A stretch of DNA of 64,000 bases from Isochrysis galbana (GCA_018136815.1 CM030938.1:532128-596127), one strand, 5' to 3'; positions 1-9,954 are shown, numbered from the stretch's first letter. Notes: generated by a model from the letters alone, not told the origin. Program-made: numbers and translations.

Positions 1-1120
1 GAGCTCCAGCATGAGTGATGCCGCAGGGGCAGAGGGCCAGGACACCACTGCCAAGGCTTTGACCGCGGGAGCCGCGCCCCCCGCGCGCGCTGGGCACGCT
101 GGACCAGATACGGGGGCGGCGCCGGGGGCGGCGGTGAGCGCGCTCGACAGTGCCTCGGAGGTCCTTCGAGAGGGAGGAGGGCCAGGAGAGGGGCGGGCGG
201 CGCGGCGCGCGCGTCGGGAGAGCGGCCCCTCATCATACACCCGCGGTAGTCGCGCGCCACCGTCGGTGGATACGAAGCAGAAGAGCAGAAGACCTTGCAT
301 GCCATCTGCTGTTGGTACCACCCGGACGCGGATCATTCCACGCTCAAGACGAAGCAGCAATGGGCTGCGGAGTTTGGCGTGGACAAACGATGCTTCGCGT
401 ACTGGGAGGAACGCCTAGGCGAGGAGATGCTTGATCGCATCTGCCGAGGCGTGCTCCCCCTGCCACAGGGGCCTCCAGGGCCAGATGGCGAGCCGCGCAC
501 CTACGCGAAGGCGGTGGTAGTGGCGGATACGGCGGACAGCGAGGGAGCAAGCCTCGGGAGCTTGCATGGATACGACTTAGATGAACTTCTAAAGTCGTTG
601 AACGTGTCGGTGACTCCCGGCCCTATGGCGGGAAGGGAACGCGTGGATTGTACCGAGAGGGGGTGAAGTGGGCTGCGAGCGAGAGCTGTTGCGAAGGAAG
701 CTGCCTAAGGATGTCGGCGTGCTTCGCAAGTGCTTGGTGCGATCGGGCTCTCTATCTCCTCCTGGCCACTGAACACAGCGGCCGTGCAAGCCAACGCGAA
801 AGCCGAGGTGGAAGGATCAACTGACCCCGCTTCCTTCGTCGTGAGCCCTGCTGCAGCAGGTAGACAGGCTTTCCTTCCTGACGAGGCACGGAACCGGCTT
901 TACCTTTGGGCAGCTGCGTTGCGGGCAATGGGCGTGCAAGTCGCGTTCCGTCAAAAGAGGACCAGGTGATAATTTTTTTTCGCTCAGAACGCTTGTTTTC
1001 TTTTTAGGTAGGAATGTCTAACATAATTCCTCCAATTTATTATTAAGATGAGTACAAAAGCAAATCACGACATCACGACACGTCAATAGCAACTTCCCCT
1101 CCCCCCCCCACACACATAGT
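1..1120. other. No recognised gene; unassigned open frames
   Basis: Several overlapping plus-strand frames are open, the most protein-like being 295-666 (a peptide with CCWYHPDADH and KQQWAAEFGVDKRCFAYWEE) and 730-969. I recognise no family. The first 290 bases are GC-rich and Ala/Gly-rich in translation, which by itself keeps frames open. They may be remnants of a transposon gene or a gene running in from outside the window. The last 100 bases are AT-rich and end in a short C run with CA dinucleotides. Confidence 0.3.
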
Positions 1121-1129
1121 AACCCCCAG

Positions 1130-1662
1130 CTACGCAGGCTGAGTTTTCATCTTTTTCGTCTTTTTCTCACACCCCTCATCCTCGATCCTATTGTCGATGT
1201 CTTGACAGGCGACGATGTCGCTCGGTTGATCTTGGGTGGCGAGGTCCGTGATGCGTGCGAGGACGGCCTTCTTGTTCTCCATGTAGAGTTTGCCAGCTGC
1301 TTGGCGCACTTGCACCATGGGATTCGTTTCAGCGTACGCGATCGCCGTGATGTGTGATGTATTCCATGCAGAGGTACGCGACGGCGGCCTCGTCTCCAAT
1401 GTAGTTGGTCTTTGGGATCTTGTCGTACTCGTCGGAGTAGTCGCCGACGAGCATGAGCTTTGCCTTGCACCAACGGCCCATGTATGGCTCGATGAGTGCC
1501 CACATCGATGGGTAGCGTTCCTTGGCCAGATCCACGCGAAAGTCTCCACATCCACAGCCCATGCCAGAAGCTGTGACGAGCAGCATCGCCAGGATGGCGC
1601 CGGTAGCCCAGAATCTTCAGATGTTTTTTCATGAACACTGACACTGAGTTGTATAAGCACAA
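1130..1662 (-). pseudogene. Small secreted-type protein gene broken by a 7-bp duplication
   Basis: Reading leftwards, one frame starts near 1586 with MLLVTASGMGCGCGDFRVDL and runs through a Trp/Tyr/Cys-rich stretch to MEYITHH, then stops. A second frame continues from the same place (ITAIAYAETNPMVQVRQA) to a Lys-rich C-terminus ending at 1130. The two frames are separated only by a perfect 7-bp tandem duplication (GTGATGT twice, 1347-1360). Without it the frames would be continuous. The upstream hydrophobic stretch could be a signal peptide. No family recognised. It is either a recent pseudogene or an assembly error. Its upstream end overlaps the AATCTTCAGATG repeat motif found at three other places in the window. 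Confidence 0.4.
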
Positions 1663-1689
1663 GCTTAAGTAATATTAACATTTGCTGGA

Positions 1690-2250
1690 TGCGCCCCGTG
1701 TGCGCGACTATGTGGCAGCAACCCTATAACAAGTGGAACGCACAAAAATACATTAGACGTGAACGTCCCACGCGACAACTTTTCCGCTCTCGAGACTCAG
1801 TCCTACAGATATTGGAGGGACCCCATCACCCAGCGCGGGGTAGGGAGTTGCTTCGGCCCTCTCAAGAGGAATGCGCAAAACATCTCCAATGAATACATAG
1901 ACACCGCTTTGTGCTTGCGCGTAATGCTTCACGTTGGCACAGGTGGGCGGCCGAGATGGTAATCGTGCCGCTTGTGGTAGACATGGGTGTTTATCTTGCT
2001 CTCACAAGTTGTACAATATTTTCCCGCGAGAGAGGTCGGATTATGGCATCAGAAAATTGTGGAGCTCCGCCAGACGCCCGCCGACGCTCGTTATTTGGAT
2101 CCAACGGGCACGCCTTGCCGCGACACCCTTCTCCCAAGGGCCAGGCCGATCCTCCGTGCGGCCTCATCCTTGGCCAAGGGTAAGCTCACGATCTGATCAC
2201 TCCCACCTCTCAAGTAGACCTGGGAGCAACGAGCTTACATCCACATCCGC
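1690..2250. other. Intergenic, nothing recognised
   Basis: Short frames only. It lies downstream of the broken gene on the left and 3' of the minus-strand membrane protein on the right. No repeat or RNA gene was seen. Confidence 0.5.
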
Positions 2251-4629
2251 TCAGGTGCCAGTGTGATGAGGGGAGCCCACCTCCGACTGCCTATCCAAGA
2301 TCGATTCCGTTTCTGTGTGCAATTCAACCTCACCCTGCACACACTCGTCGAGCTCGACAGCTGCCCGTTCATCCGTTGGCACCAGTGCGAGCAGCTCAGG
2401 CACGGCGACGGGCGATGAGCGCTCCTCGTGAATCTGGACATTCTCCGAGGTGAGTTGACCCCACGATGCTGCGGGTGAGAGTCCGTCCGCGCCCGCTTGT
2501 GCGCTCCATGAGGAGCTGCTGCTACCTTCGCGCGAGCGGCTGCAGGCGAGCGCTACTTCCTCCGCAATGACGAGGTCAATCTCTCGCAGCATTGCCGAGA
2601 GGAGCCGCGTCGGCGAGGCTTGCTCCGCGAGCCTCGGCAAGAGCTTCCGCGCGACGTGCACGAAGCGGCGAGGGGTCGAGGAGAGCGCTGCCATCACGGG
2701 AAGATTGGAGCGCAGCGAGCGGAGGGAGGCAGCTATCTCTGCAGAAGCCTCCGACACGTGCGACATGTGGGAGCGGTGTGATCTGCCGCTTGCAGAGCCG
2801 ATGCCGATGGAACGCACGCCAGCGTAGCGGTGTGTGCTTGGTGGCGTGGAGAGGCGTGCCAGCTTGGCACGTTCCCGGAGAAGCCTCAGCTCCAGTGCGT
2901 GAACGGTTTTAGTCGCTGCCACTGACTGGCTGGCCGAGCCGCGCACCTTATTTTCCGCCTCGATGCATGCAGCGGCAAGCAACCACGAGTGGAATGCGCG
3001 GTGCATCTCCCAGGCGTCGCTGACGCGCTCCGTCGCTACAAGAGCGAAACGAAAGTCGGAGCAGACTGGAAGTGCAAGCTTTGTGGTAGGGGGAACGGAG
3101 AGCTCAGTTACGGTGGCGATCGACGTCCCGTGATGGATGGTGGGATACTGGGTTGTCCTGGACTCGGCCTGGTGTGTGAGTAAAGCGGCGGTACGACCGC
3201 CTGGGTGGCCTGTGTCGGATGGGTGAAGGAGTTCGTGCTTCAGGCTCTCTAGCTCATGCGCGCCGACGGCATGAGGGAAGAGGCCCGCGTCGCTTGGAAC
3301 TGATTCGCCGTCGAACGATGAGTCGTACACGTCATCTGATGGTGTGTTCAGGCTGTTAATGCGTTCGCGCCGAGGGCTATGCATTTCCGCCTTTGTGCCC
3401 ACGGCCACACATGAGGGCGAGCTATGCGGCGCCCCTGTCCACGAGTGCGGTGGTGAGTTTGGCGACAACGAATCGTCGAAACTCGCAGTGCGCACGACAC
3501 CGCTTGCACGGCCTGCACGCTGAGCATCCCTCGAATGCTCCGGCTGGTGCTGGCGGCGAAAGAGTCTGGGCAAGCACCACAGCAAGAGGAAGAACGCAAG
3601 AGGCGCCATCAGCAGGAAGGACGTACTTGGCTGGAGCGCGACGGAAGCATCAATGGTCACATTAGTGAGATCCGGTACCGCCAAGTCTCGGATGCGCGCC
3701 AGCTCCGGCGGCAACGGGAGGGAGCGCAGCGAGACGCTGACGGTGCGTGCAGAGGAGTCGCCAAACTTGATGGCGCTGACGACGAGCGAGGCGGCAGTGT
3801 CAGCGATGCTGTCCACACCAAAGGTTGCAAGAGATATGCTCGTCGACGGGACGCACATAGGAGAGGTCGTCTCAATCGCGAGCTTCGTCAAGTTGATCAC
3901 TGCACCATCGAGTGCGCTCTGCGTGCGTGTCGAGCAGAGACTTACTGTGGCGTTGAGCCGAGCGATGGCTTGCCGAGAGGCTGCAAGCTGCGCTGCCAGC
4001 AGGCGCGCCCGCTCTTGTGATGCGCGAAGGGTAGCCTCTGTCTCCTCCATTCGCTCCAGGCGTAGCCGCTCTGCTTCGAGTTCATCCTTGCAATGTGCGA
4101 CCATCGCCATGGCCGAGGCAAGCTCTTCCTCCACTTGGCTGAGCGCAGGCACCCCGTCACGGAGGGCGCCGCCATTGAGCTCACTATCGTTGATGGGAGT
4201 CGTCGAATGCGCGGCAGCGGCCGTCTCCTCTTTGACTGGTGGGGCGGGCGGGCTAGTCTTGGCGTACTTCAGGTGCTCGTCCGGCATCAAATCCCTCGGC
4301 GCACTCATGGAAAGGGCGCCTTCCCCCTCTTCGGCTGCTTGCTCCTCTCCAGCACGTTGGAGCTGCGCTTGCAGCCATGCGAGTTCTGCGGCGTGCAGCG
4401 AGGCTGCGGCGGCTGCAGCGGCCCCTGCAGCCTTTCTCGCCGCGCTCAGCTCGTGCTCCGCCCGCGCCAATCTCTCACAGCTGCAACCCTGCTGCTGGGA
4501 ATCACAGAGAGAGGCGGCAAGCGCCCGTCGGAGGCGGGCGGCTCTCGAGCGCAGTTGCGGCCCGAGCAGCTCGAGCGCGTGCTTGGCGTGGAGGACAGCG
4601 GCGTGGAGAAGGAGCTGAGAGAGCACCAT
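2251..4629 (-). CDS. Single-pass membrane coiled-coil protein, unknown function
   Basis: A 792-residue protein starting MVLSQLLLHAAVLHAKHALE. The frame is open upstream for another 158 codons, but that part translates low-complexity CT/GT-rich DNA (Gly/Arg/Pro runs) and is treated as 5' leader. The N-terminus could be a signal peptide. About 250 residues of Ala/Glu/Arg-rich heptad-like sequence follow and suggest coiled coil. A region with N-glycosylation sequons (NAT, NLT, NVT) then precedes one clear membrane segment (FLLMAPLAFFLLLWCLPRLF) around residue 380. The C-terminal half is Ser/Pro-rich with a His/Arg-rich patch (SGRSHRSHMSHVSE). If the sequons are used, the N-terminal half is lumenal or extracellular and the C-terminal half cytosolic. 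I recognise no family. No introns are needed to read it. A frame this long in GC-rich DNA can be partly accidental, but the TM segment and sequon clustering argue that it is real. Confidence 0.65.
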   Translation of the reverse strand: MVLSQLLLHAAVLHAKHALELLGPQLRSRAARLRRALAASLCDSQQQGCSCERLARAEHELSAARKAAGAAAAAAASLHAAELAWLQAQLQRAGEEQAAEEGEGALSMSAPRDLMPDEHLKYAKTSPPAPPVKEETAAAAHSTTPINDSELNGGALRDGVPALSQVEEELASAMAMVAHCKDELEAERLRLERMEETEATLRASQERARLLAAQLAASRQAIARLNATVSLCSTRTQSALDGAVINLTKLAIETTSPMCVPSTSISLATFGVDSIADTAASLVVSAIKFGDSSARTVSVSLRSLPLPPELARIRDLAVPDLTNVTIDASVALQPSTSFLLMAPLAFFLLLWCLPRLFRRQHQPEHSRDAQRAGRASGVVRTASFDDSLSPNSPPHSWTGAPHSSPSCVAVGTKAEMHSPRRERINSLNTPSDDVYDSSFDGESVPSDAGLFPHAVGAHELESLKHELLHPSDTGHPGGRTAALLTHQAESRTTQYPTIHHGTSIATVTELSVPPTTKLALPVCSDFRFALVATERVSDAWEMHRAFHSWLLAAACIEAENKVRGSASQSVAATKTVHALELRLLRERAKLARLSTPPSTHRYAGVRSIGIGSASGRSHRSHMSHVSEASAEIAASLRSLRSNLPVMAALSSTPRRFVHVARKLLPRLAEQASPTRLLSAMLREIDLVIAEEVALACSRSREGSSSSSWSAQAGADGLSPAASWGQLTSENVQIHEERSSPVAVPELLALVPTDERAAVELDECVQGEVELHTETESILDRQSEVGSPHHTGT

Positions 4630-5479
4630 CGGCCGCAAAGGGTGGTGGGGATACGTTCCAGCAGAAAAGGGAGGGGAAGGCGTGAGAGGGGAGAGGAAGG
4701 TGGCGTGTGTGTGTGTGTGTGTAAGGATGGGCAGGGGCGGGGGGGGGGGGGGACACGAGGGAGAGGGAGAGGGCGAGAGGGCGAGAGGGGGAGGGGGAGT
4801 GGGAGAGGGGGAGAGGGGGGGGCACTTGGCGCGGAGGAGGGCGGGGACTCCCCTCCCCCCCTGTCTCTCTCTCCCCCCCCGCCCCCTCCCTTCCCCCCTC
4901 CCCCCCCCTTTTCTCTCTCTCCCCCCTTCCCCCTCCCCTCCCCCCCCCCCCCCCCCATCTCTCTCCCTCCCACACGCCCTCCTCCCCTCTTCCCCCCGTC
5001 TCATCTCCCCCCCCCCCCTCCCCCCTCCCCCCACTCTCTCCTCGTCCCCTGTCTGCTCTTTCGCCTCTCCTTTCCCCTTCTCCTCTCCTAGACACTCCAA
5101 CATAGTAGGAGTACATTCTATTTCTAAATCTTATGCTTCTTGAGAATCATGAGGCGAGAGAGAGCGAGCGAGAGAGAGACATATAGCAGCGCGGCCTCTC
5201 TTCCATATGATAGAATGTGGTGCAATAATAGTGTCCCCCAGCCTCCCCTCCCCCTCCTCTTCTTCTCCACCCTCGTCGCCCTCGATCCCAAATCGCTTAG
5301 AAGCAACGGTTTCGTTTATATCTTTCTGGTGGGGCGAAGGAGGAGGACGGGGAGAGAGACTGGGACATGGTGCACCCAACAAAGCCAAGGCGCCCCCCCT
5401 CCAGATCCAGATTCCCTCTCTTCCCCCCCTCCCTCTCTCCTTTCAGAATCTCTCGTCTTCATCAACGAAAAAAAAAACC
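4630..5479. repeat. Low-complexity GT, poly-G and CT-rich tract
   Basis: A (GT)n run near 4702-4722, a G run near 4738-4752, then G/A-rich and long C/T-rich polypyrimidine sequence to about 5090, followed by a GA-rich stretch (5155-5180). All frames here are artefacts of composition. It lies immediately upstream of the minus-strand membrane-protein gene and may include its leader. Confidence 0.8.
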
Positions 5480-6010
5480 TTCTAATATTCTTACCGCACT
5501 CGCGGCGAATGGAACCACTACCTACTACTGTACACGTAGCACGTAGCATACTTTCTGCACCCCCACTCCCCCGGCCCTTCTCCCCCCGCCATAAGGCGGC
5601 TCCCCCCGTGCACTACTAGGGGGATAGGGGTGAAGGGCTTAGATATGGTCCGGTGGCCCGCGCCCCCCCCCGGTGATCTTTCCTCCCCTTCCTCCTGTGT
5701 CTCCGAGTGGGCGGCGGTCTCAGCCCCGACTTATCCTGTAAACAGGTGCGGGACTTACCAATTTTTCGGTGAGCGGAGCTCTCGCTCCGCCCACCCCCTT
5801 CTCCGCGCTCTCTCTCCCCTCTCCTGCGGCACGCGCGATGGCGCGCCTGCGGCAGGCCTGCAGCTGCCCTCTGGCGGCCCCTGGAGGCTCCTGGAGGCCA
5901 GCTCAGGGGGCAGAGGAGGCTGGGGCTGGGCCCTGGCCTCCCCTGCCTCTCCCTCGCTGGCGCTCCTGGGCCTCAGGGGCCCCCACTCTGCACCTGTCTG
6001 CCTGTCGACC
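5480..6010 (-). mobile_element. E5: SINE-like element, 3' portion
   Basis: Homologous to element E1 (32590-33250, same orientation) over two blocks. The left block (about 5490-5665) matches 32600-32795 and, inverted, 22680-22850; it contains a run reading GGATAGGGGTGAAGGGCTTA. The right block (about 5795-6010) matches 32795-33005 and more weakly 45600-45790; it includes GCGGCACGCGCGATGGCGCG and CACCTGTCTGCCTGTCGA. About 130 bp near 5665-5795 are absent from E1. The hairpin-bearing 5' end of the family is missing, and the copy stops at 6010 next to a CGGTCAAA inverted-repeat element. Not protein coding. Confidence 0.7.
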
Positions 6011-6018
6011 AGGTAGGG

Positions 6019-6074
6019 CGGTCAAACACGGCTTTTTAAGTACTAATATGGGGGGGGGTCGACATTTTTGACCG
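6019..6074. mobile_element. MITE-like element with CGGTCAAA termini, copy 1
   Basis: A 56-bp unit bounded by CGGTCAAA and its inverted partner TTTTGACCG. Its interior (GGCTTTTTAAGTACTAATA) is shared with 18957-19027 and, inverted, with 47476-47531. Matching ends and interior at three unlinked places indicate a dispersed inverted-repeat element. Confidence 0.6.
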
Positions 6075-6079
6075 TGAGC

Positions 6080-6448
6080 GGAAAGCCCTGGCGAAAGCGA
6101 CTCGGAGGGTCTCCCCGCCTTTTCAGAATCCTCGTCCGAAAAGACGGTTGTCGAATCAAGCCGAAGCTTGATCGTGGGGCAAGTCTCAGTGGGGCTAGGG
6201 CATGAAGTGAAGAGAAGTCTTGAGAGAGGGGGGAAAGGGCGCGCTACATCACGACGACGGCCCACGAGACACCACCCCACATCACTCACTCACCAACAAG
6301 AAAACTCCGAAAACTAACGCAACATCGCACAAACAAATCAATGAAACAAGTAAGGACAAACGAACAACGAACAAATGCGGCGTGCAATGCGGCGGAGCTT
6401 CGAGGCGCAACTCATTGGCAAAAACAAAACTCACTCAATTTTCTCACA
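6080..6448. other. Intergenic, nothing recognised
   Basis: A/C-rich DNA ending in CA- and AAC-rich sequence. No long frame or repeat was recognised beyond the flanking elements. Confidence 0.5.
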
Positions 6449-6510
6449 CACTACACATAGATAGAAGCACCGCATCCGCCTAGAGTATATAAAGTACTCT
6501 GGATGCGACA
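6449..6510. repeat. 62-bp flanking direct repeat of LINE copy A, left
   Basis: Identical over 62 bp to 9893-9954, and the pair exactly brackets LINE copy A. It contains a stem-loop (CGCATCC at 6471-6477 pairing with GGATGCG at 6501-6507, with a nested AGAGTA/TACTCT stem). Read most simply as a long target-site duplication. It could instead be a pre-existing dispersed repeat. Confidence 0.8.
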
Positions 6511-6610
6511 CCCCCCGACTTAAGTCGAGCGTCCACGCGAGTCATGGGGTGATCAGGCCCAAAACAAGCATGAACGAACGAACAAAAGTAGCCCGGTCAC
6601 TCACTCATTT

Positions 6611-7110
6611 TAACCACTATTTCCCACCTCCCCTGGGTGTCCAAGGATTCCTTAGGGTCCCCCCCTACCTGCCCCGCCAACTCCCTCCCCCCTCCGAACG
6701 ACCCCCTCCCGCCCCACGAAGGGCAATGGCGTCGGTGAGGGACTCCCCTCCCTTCCCCCGCGCGTGGCGGGCTATTTTGGGAGATTGGGGCGGGCGCTCA
6801 CGGGAGGGAATCAGAGTGGTGAATGTGGGGCGCATCACTATTAGAAACGCGGAGCTTCCGCGACGTCCGATCGCCCGCGATCGGCCGAAGAATGGCCTGG
6901 AGGTGGTGGCCATGCAGAGCCCAGAGCTCTCGCGAGCAGGGTGGGGGGTGACTAGTAGGTCGCACGCTGGTTCTTGAGGGTCGCACACACTCGTACTAAC
7001 CCGTCCTGGCCCCTCGCACCGCAGGAATGCCTCGATTCGATCCGGCCCGACGCCCAGGGCCACGGCCCGATTGACGTCGAGAAGCGCTCGCTTGGACGCC
7101 TGGGGGGACG
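6611..7110 (-). other. 3' segment of LINE copy A of unclear origin
   Basis: After the endonuclease/linker region the minus-strand frame remains open to 6665 but the peptide (ASKRALLDVNRAVALGVGPD onward) is not a reverse transcriptase, nor the LINE C-terminal region seen in elements C and D. The last 200 bp resemble 62485-62720: both contain ATAG[A/C]CCGCC[G/A]CGCGCGGG in the sense direction and end GGACACCCAGGG, AGGTGGGAAATAGTG. This is probably a shared 3' UTR joined to a deleted ORF2. Confidence 0.45.
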
Positions 7111-8220
7111 GTGAGAAAGTACGTCTTTTGTCGATTACTTTGCGATTGAGTTCCGTTAAGGTGTCCGGCCGGGCCGTCCCGGGGGTCGCCGCCATCTGGG
7201 CTTTCCTAGCGTCTGCTACCGCGTCGATTTCCGCTTGCGCGTACCTTTGTCTTCTGCGTAGCTCGACCGCCTTCGCGAGGAGGATCGAAGATACTTTCCT
7301 TTTGGATTCCGTCCAAGTGGATAGCTTGTCCCCGGCGTCCTCTCCCGGATGGACCGGGTATAGTCTCCTCCAGAGGAGGTCGATCATCTCTCGGGTCTCC
7401 GGGTCTTCTAATACCTCCAAAGGTATCTTGGCCTCTATCTCTGTTGCCCTCCGTGGGGGGCAATAGCGAAAGTCGCTACTACCGGGTGGTGGTCCGACGC
7501 CGCTAGGCCCGTGAAAAGCTTAAGATCTATGTATGCCTTGTGCCATCTCCACGTGGAGTAGTATTCCGCGGCGTATACCCGATCTATCCTCGTGTGGGTC
7601 TGATGCCCGCACCTCGTGTATTGGTCCCTAAGGCCCGGATTTACCAGTAATTGGATGTCCGTGAGCCCATGTGTGGCGAGCGCCCTCGCGAGGGCTCTGC
7701 CTCCCGAATTTGCGTAAGGGGTCGCTCCCGCGATGGACCGGGTATCTCTACGTATGCTCTCCACGCAATTGAAGTCGCCCGCTAATATAGTGTGAGAAAG
7801 TATTTCCGGCGTCTCGTGTAGCTTTTTGATGTCTTCTTTTCGCTTATTAGGTTGAGAATTAAGATACACAGAGGAGAAAGCTATCGTTTCATGCCCGATT
7901 TTTGCCTTTACTACTACCAGCCTCCCCGGGATAACTACCGACCAAGATTCTACTACTACGTCGCTTCTGTCTCTTCTAATGGCTATCGCCACTCCGCTTC
8001 CCGGGTCGCCCCTAGTTGCGGGAGTTTGAAACCAGTCCCACCCTAGGGACCGGGCCAAGTTTCGCACCTTCAAGTGCCATCCATCGGAGTAATGATGCAA
8101 TTCTTGCGCATAAAGGATGTGGACTCCTCCTAATCTCGCTTGCGCTAGCGTAGATGCTAATTTATGTTTTGCTCCATTCAAATTGTATGTCGCAATCTTA
8201 AGATCACTATTATTCACCAT
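7111..8220 (-). pseudogene. LINE ORF2 5' part: APE-type endonuclease, frameshifted
   Basis: Starts MVNNSDLKIATYNLNGAKHK at 8220. It shows the endonuclease/exonuclease/phosphatase signature in order: ATYNLNG, a QEL catalytic-Glu motif, GVAIAIRR, LAGDFN, HTRIDRVYA and ASDHHPV. In LINEs this domain nicks target DNA to prime reverse transcription. The frame ends at 7435 because one G is missing from a G run (six here, seven in copy B). It then resumes in another frame (EVLEDPETREMIDLLWRRLY) up to about 7110. The start overlaps ORF1. Non-functional as read, and the RT domain that should follow is absent. Confidence 0.88.
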
Positions 8221-9866
8221 GACGGTACAGGCAACTTACTCCGTTCACGCAGTACCCTGGATAGGCCTTATTAGGTTTCAGATTGCACTTGACCATACAA
8301 TTTTGTTTACCCGTGGCGGGGTCCTTTACCCAACATCCGGGGATGTCATGGCTGGAAGAGCATTGGACGATTTGTCGCCCCTTCATGCGATTATTTTTGC
8401 ATTCGCCTGCCATGAATCGACGGCACGGTGCCGCCGCTCCAAGACCCATTAGGGCCCTGTAGTCCATGGCGTTGCTTACTTCGCGTTGGCGTTTGCGCTG
8501 CTCCGCTTTCGCCTTGTCTTGTTCGCACGTGCATTGGCGAAAGCTGACTTGGTTCTTGCGTAGATATGAGATAGCCCAGGGCTTATCGTATCCTTTGCAC
8601 CCGCCCGGGGCGCCGTGTATGGCAATGTCGCCGTCCGGTGTTACGCATTCCACCGATGAGCGGACCGCGTAGTCCAAGTTGAAGTTTTCCCCGTCATCGA
8701 GGGTCACGTGGAAGGTTCGGGGAAAGCGATGGCCCAGGGCGGTGGTGTCTGTGTATACGTAGAAGTGCCAAATTGGACGTTTACCGGCTTCTACCTTAGT
8801 GATCCCTTCGAGCGTGGTCTTGACTCGCTGTTGATTGCCCCTAAGGACATGGAAGCCTTCACGCTCCAATGCACTGGCCAGATGCCGAGTTTTAGTTTTG
8901 TATGCCTTAATCGGATCGAATATGCGAAACACGATGTAGGTGGCGACCTCTTTGAGAGAGGACCTGATAGCGCTAGATTTGCGGGGAGCTGAGTCGGCTA
9001 TCGTGCCATAGGTGACTCCAAACTCATGCGGGACTCCCGAGAGTACCGTTTGAAGTTTGTCGCCATAAGCGGCCTTGAATTGGTCGTGAGCATCGTCGTC
9101 GACGTAGAAAATCCATGGGCCCTTTCGGCCCTTGTCCATCCCATCTGGCGTGGCATCTAGGCCCTCTAGCCTAGAGAGAAGAAACTTCATGAACGTGGCT
9201 ACATCCTCACTTTTAATGTCCTTTTTGTCTTCAGCTAGTTGCGCTAGCTGAATGAAAAAGGGTGTGTCTTCGGGTTCCTCTTCTTCATCCATTGGAGGGG
9301 GAGCGAGTTGGGTGGTGTTGGTGGGAGTCCCTTTGGGATCCGACTGTGGGTCGGCCCGCTTGCGCGACAGCTGTTGCGGTTGTTGTTGGGCTGGCTGCTT
9401 CAGAGCTTGTTGGGCTGGCTCCTTCAGTTTGTTCCCATGCGTGGCTTCTGCATACGACTTGGGCGCATGGGTTGTTTGTTGGTTGGTGGGAGCAAAAGCT
9501 CCAAGGATTGATTGTTGTGTCAAGTGCCCGCCCCCGAGGGGTGCACTGCTGGTAGGAGTTACCACCATGGGGTGGGGTGGCAGCAATGCTGCCACCCACC
9601 ATGGGGAGTCCTTGATTGGGTGGCGAGACGGTGGAGCTGGGCGGCTGAGCCAGTTGCTGGCTCTGTTGCTCTGCAGGGAACAGGGCACGGCCTGTTCCCT
9701 GCTTCTGGGGCTGGTGAGGAGGCGAGGGTGGCGGAGCCATGTCGACGTCGGTGTCTGGCGGGGCAGAGGCCTGCGAGCGCTTTGGCTCCGGCGGTTTGGG
9801 GCGGCCCCGTTGGGGCGTCGTGGCGGCGGGGGGCTGGGAGAGGGGAGCGGTCGGCGCGCGCTCCAT
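8210..9866 (-). pseudogene. MERAP ORF1, copy A, frameshifted
   Basis: Starts MERAPTAPLSQPPAATTPQR at 9866. The N-terminal 160 residues are Pro/Gln-rich and probably disordered. A globular region follows (SRLEGLDATPDGMDKGRKGP onward), then a Cys/His-rich C-terminus with two CCCH-like fingers (see copy B). Relative to copy B there is a 4-nt gain near 9565-9580, so the two halves lie in different frames. The inserted region contains an internal hairpin, GGTGGCAGC/GCTGCCACC, that is also present in B and C. The ORF ends TAA at 8210, 11 nt past the ORF2 ATG. Confidence 0.85.
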
Positions 9867-9871
9867 CGCTA

Positions 9872-9889
9872 AAACTATAACAATAGTTT
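9872..9889 (-). promoter_or_regulatory. 5'-terminal hairpin of LINE copy A
   Basis: Sense strand AAACTAT-TGTT-ATAGTTT, perfect 7-bp stem. It lies 5 nt before the ORF1 ATG and 3 nt inside the flanking 62-bp repeat, so it forms the element's 5' end. Confidence 0.85.
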
Positions 9890-9892
9890 ATC

Positions 9893-9954
9893 CACTACAC
9901 ATAGATAGAAGCACCGCATCCGCCTAGAGTATATAAAGTACTCTGGATGCGACA
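9893..9954. repeat. 62-bp flanking direct repeat of LINE copy A, right
   Basis: Perfect copy of 6449-6510, starting 3 nt beyond the terminal hairpin of LINE copy A. Confidence 0.8.

Larger units (their letters stand above)
6511..9892 (-). mobile_element. MERAP LINE copy A (damaged, RT-less)
   Basis: A 3.4-kb LINE-like element on the minus strand, bracketed by 62-bp direct repeats. Order in the sense direction: terminal hairpin (9872-9889), ORF1 from 9866, ORF2 from 8220 overlapping the end of ORF1 by 11 nt, then non-homologous sequence to 6511. ORF1 and the endonuclease part of ORF2 are almost identical to copy B (52.5-55.5 kb). Copy A has a 4-nt gain near 9565-9580 that breaks ORF1, and one G lost in a G run near 7456-7461 that breaks ORF2. 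Near 7105 its sequence leaves the copy B sequence just after the shared ACCGTCCCC, and no reverse-transcriptase core follows. The 3' tail near 6610-6660 (sense GGGAAATAGTGG) resembles 62490-62530, so that may be the family's 3' end. Confidence 0.85.

Noticed and set aside
3653-4618. 321-codon plus-strand frame opposite the coiled-coil membrane protein
   Set aside because: Ser/Ala-rich antisense of an Ala/Glu/Arg coiled coil. The minus strand has a membrane segment and sequons.
4446-5143. Several 100-330 codon Pro/Gly/Arg-rich frames
   Set aside because: Composition artefacts of poly-G, poly-C and CT-rich DNA, open in nearly all six frames.
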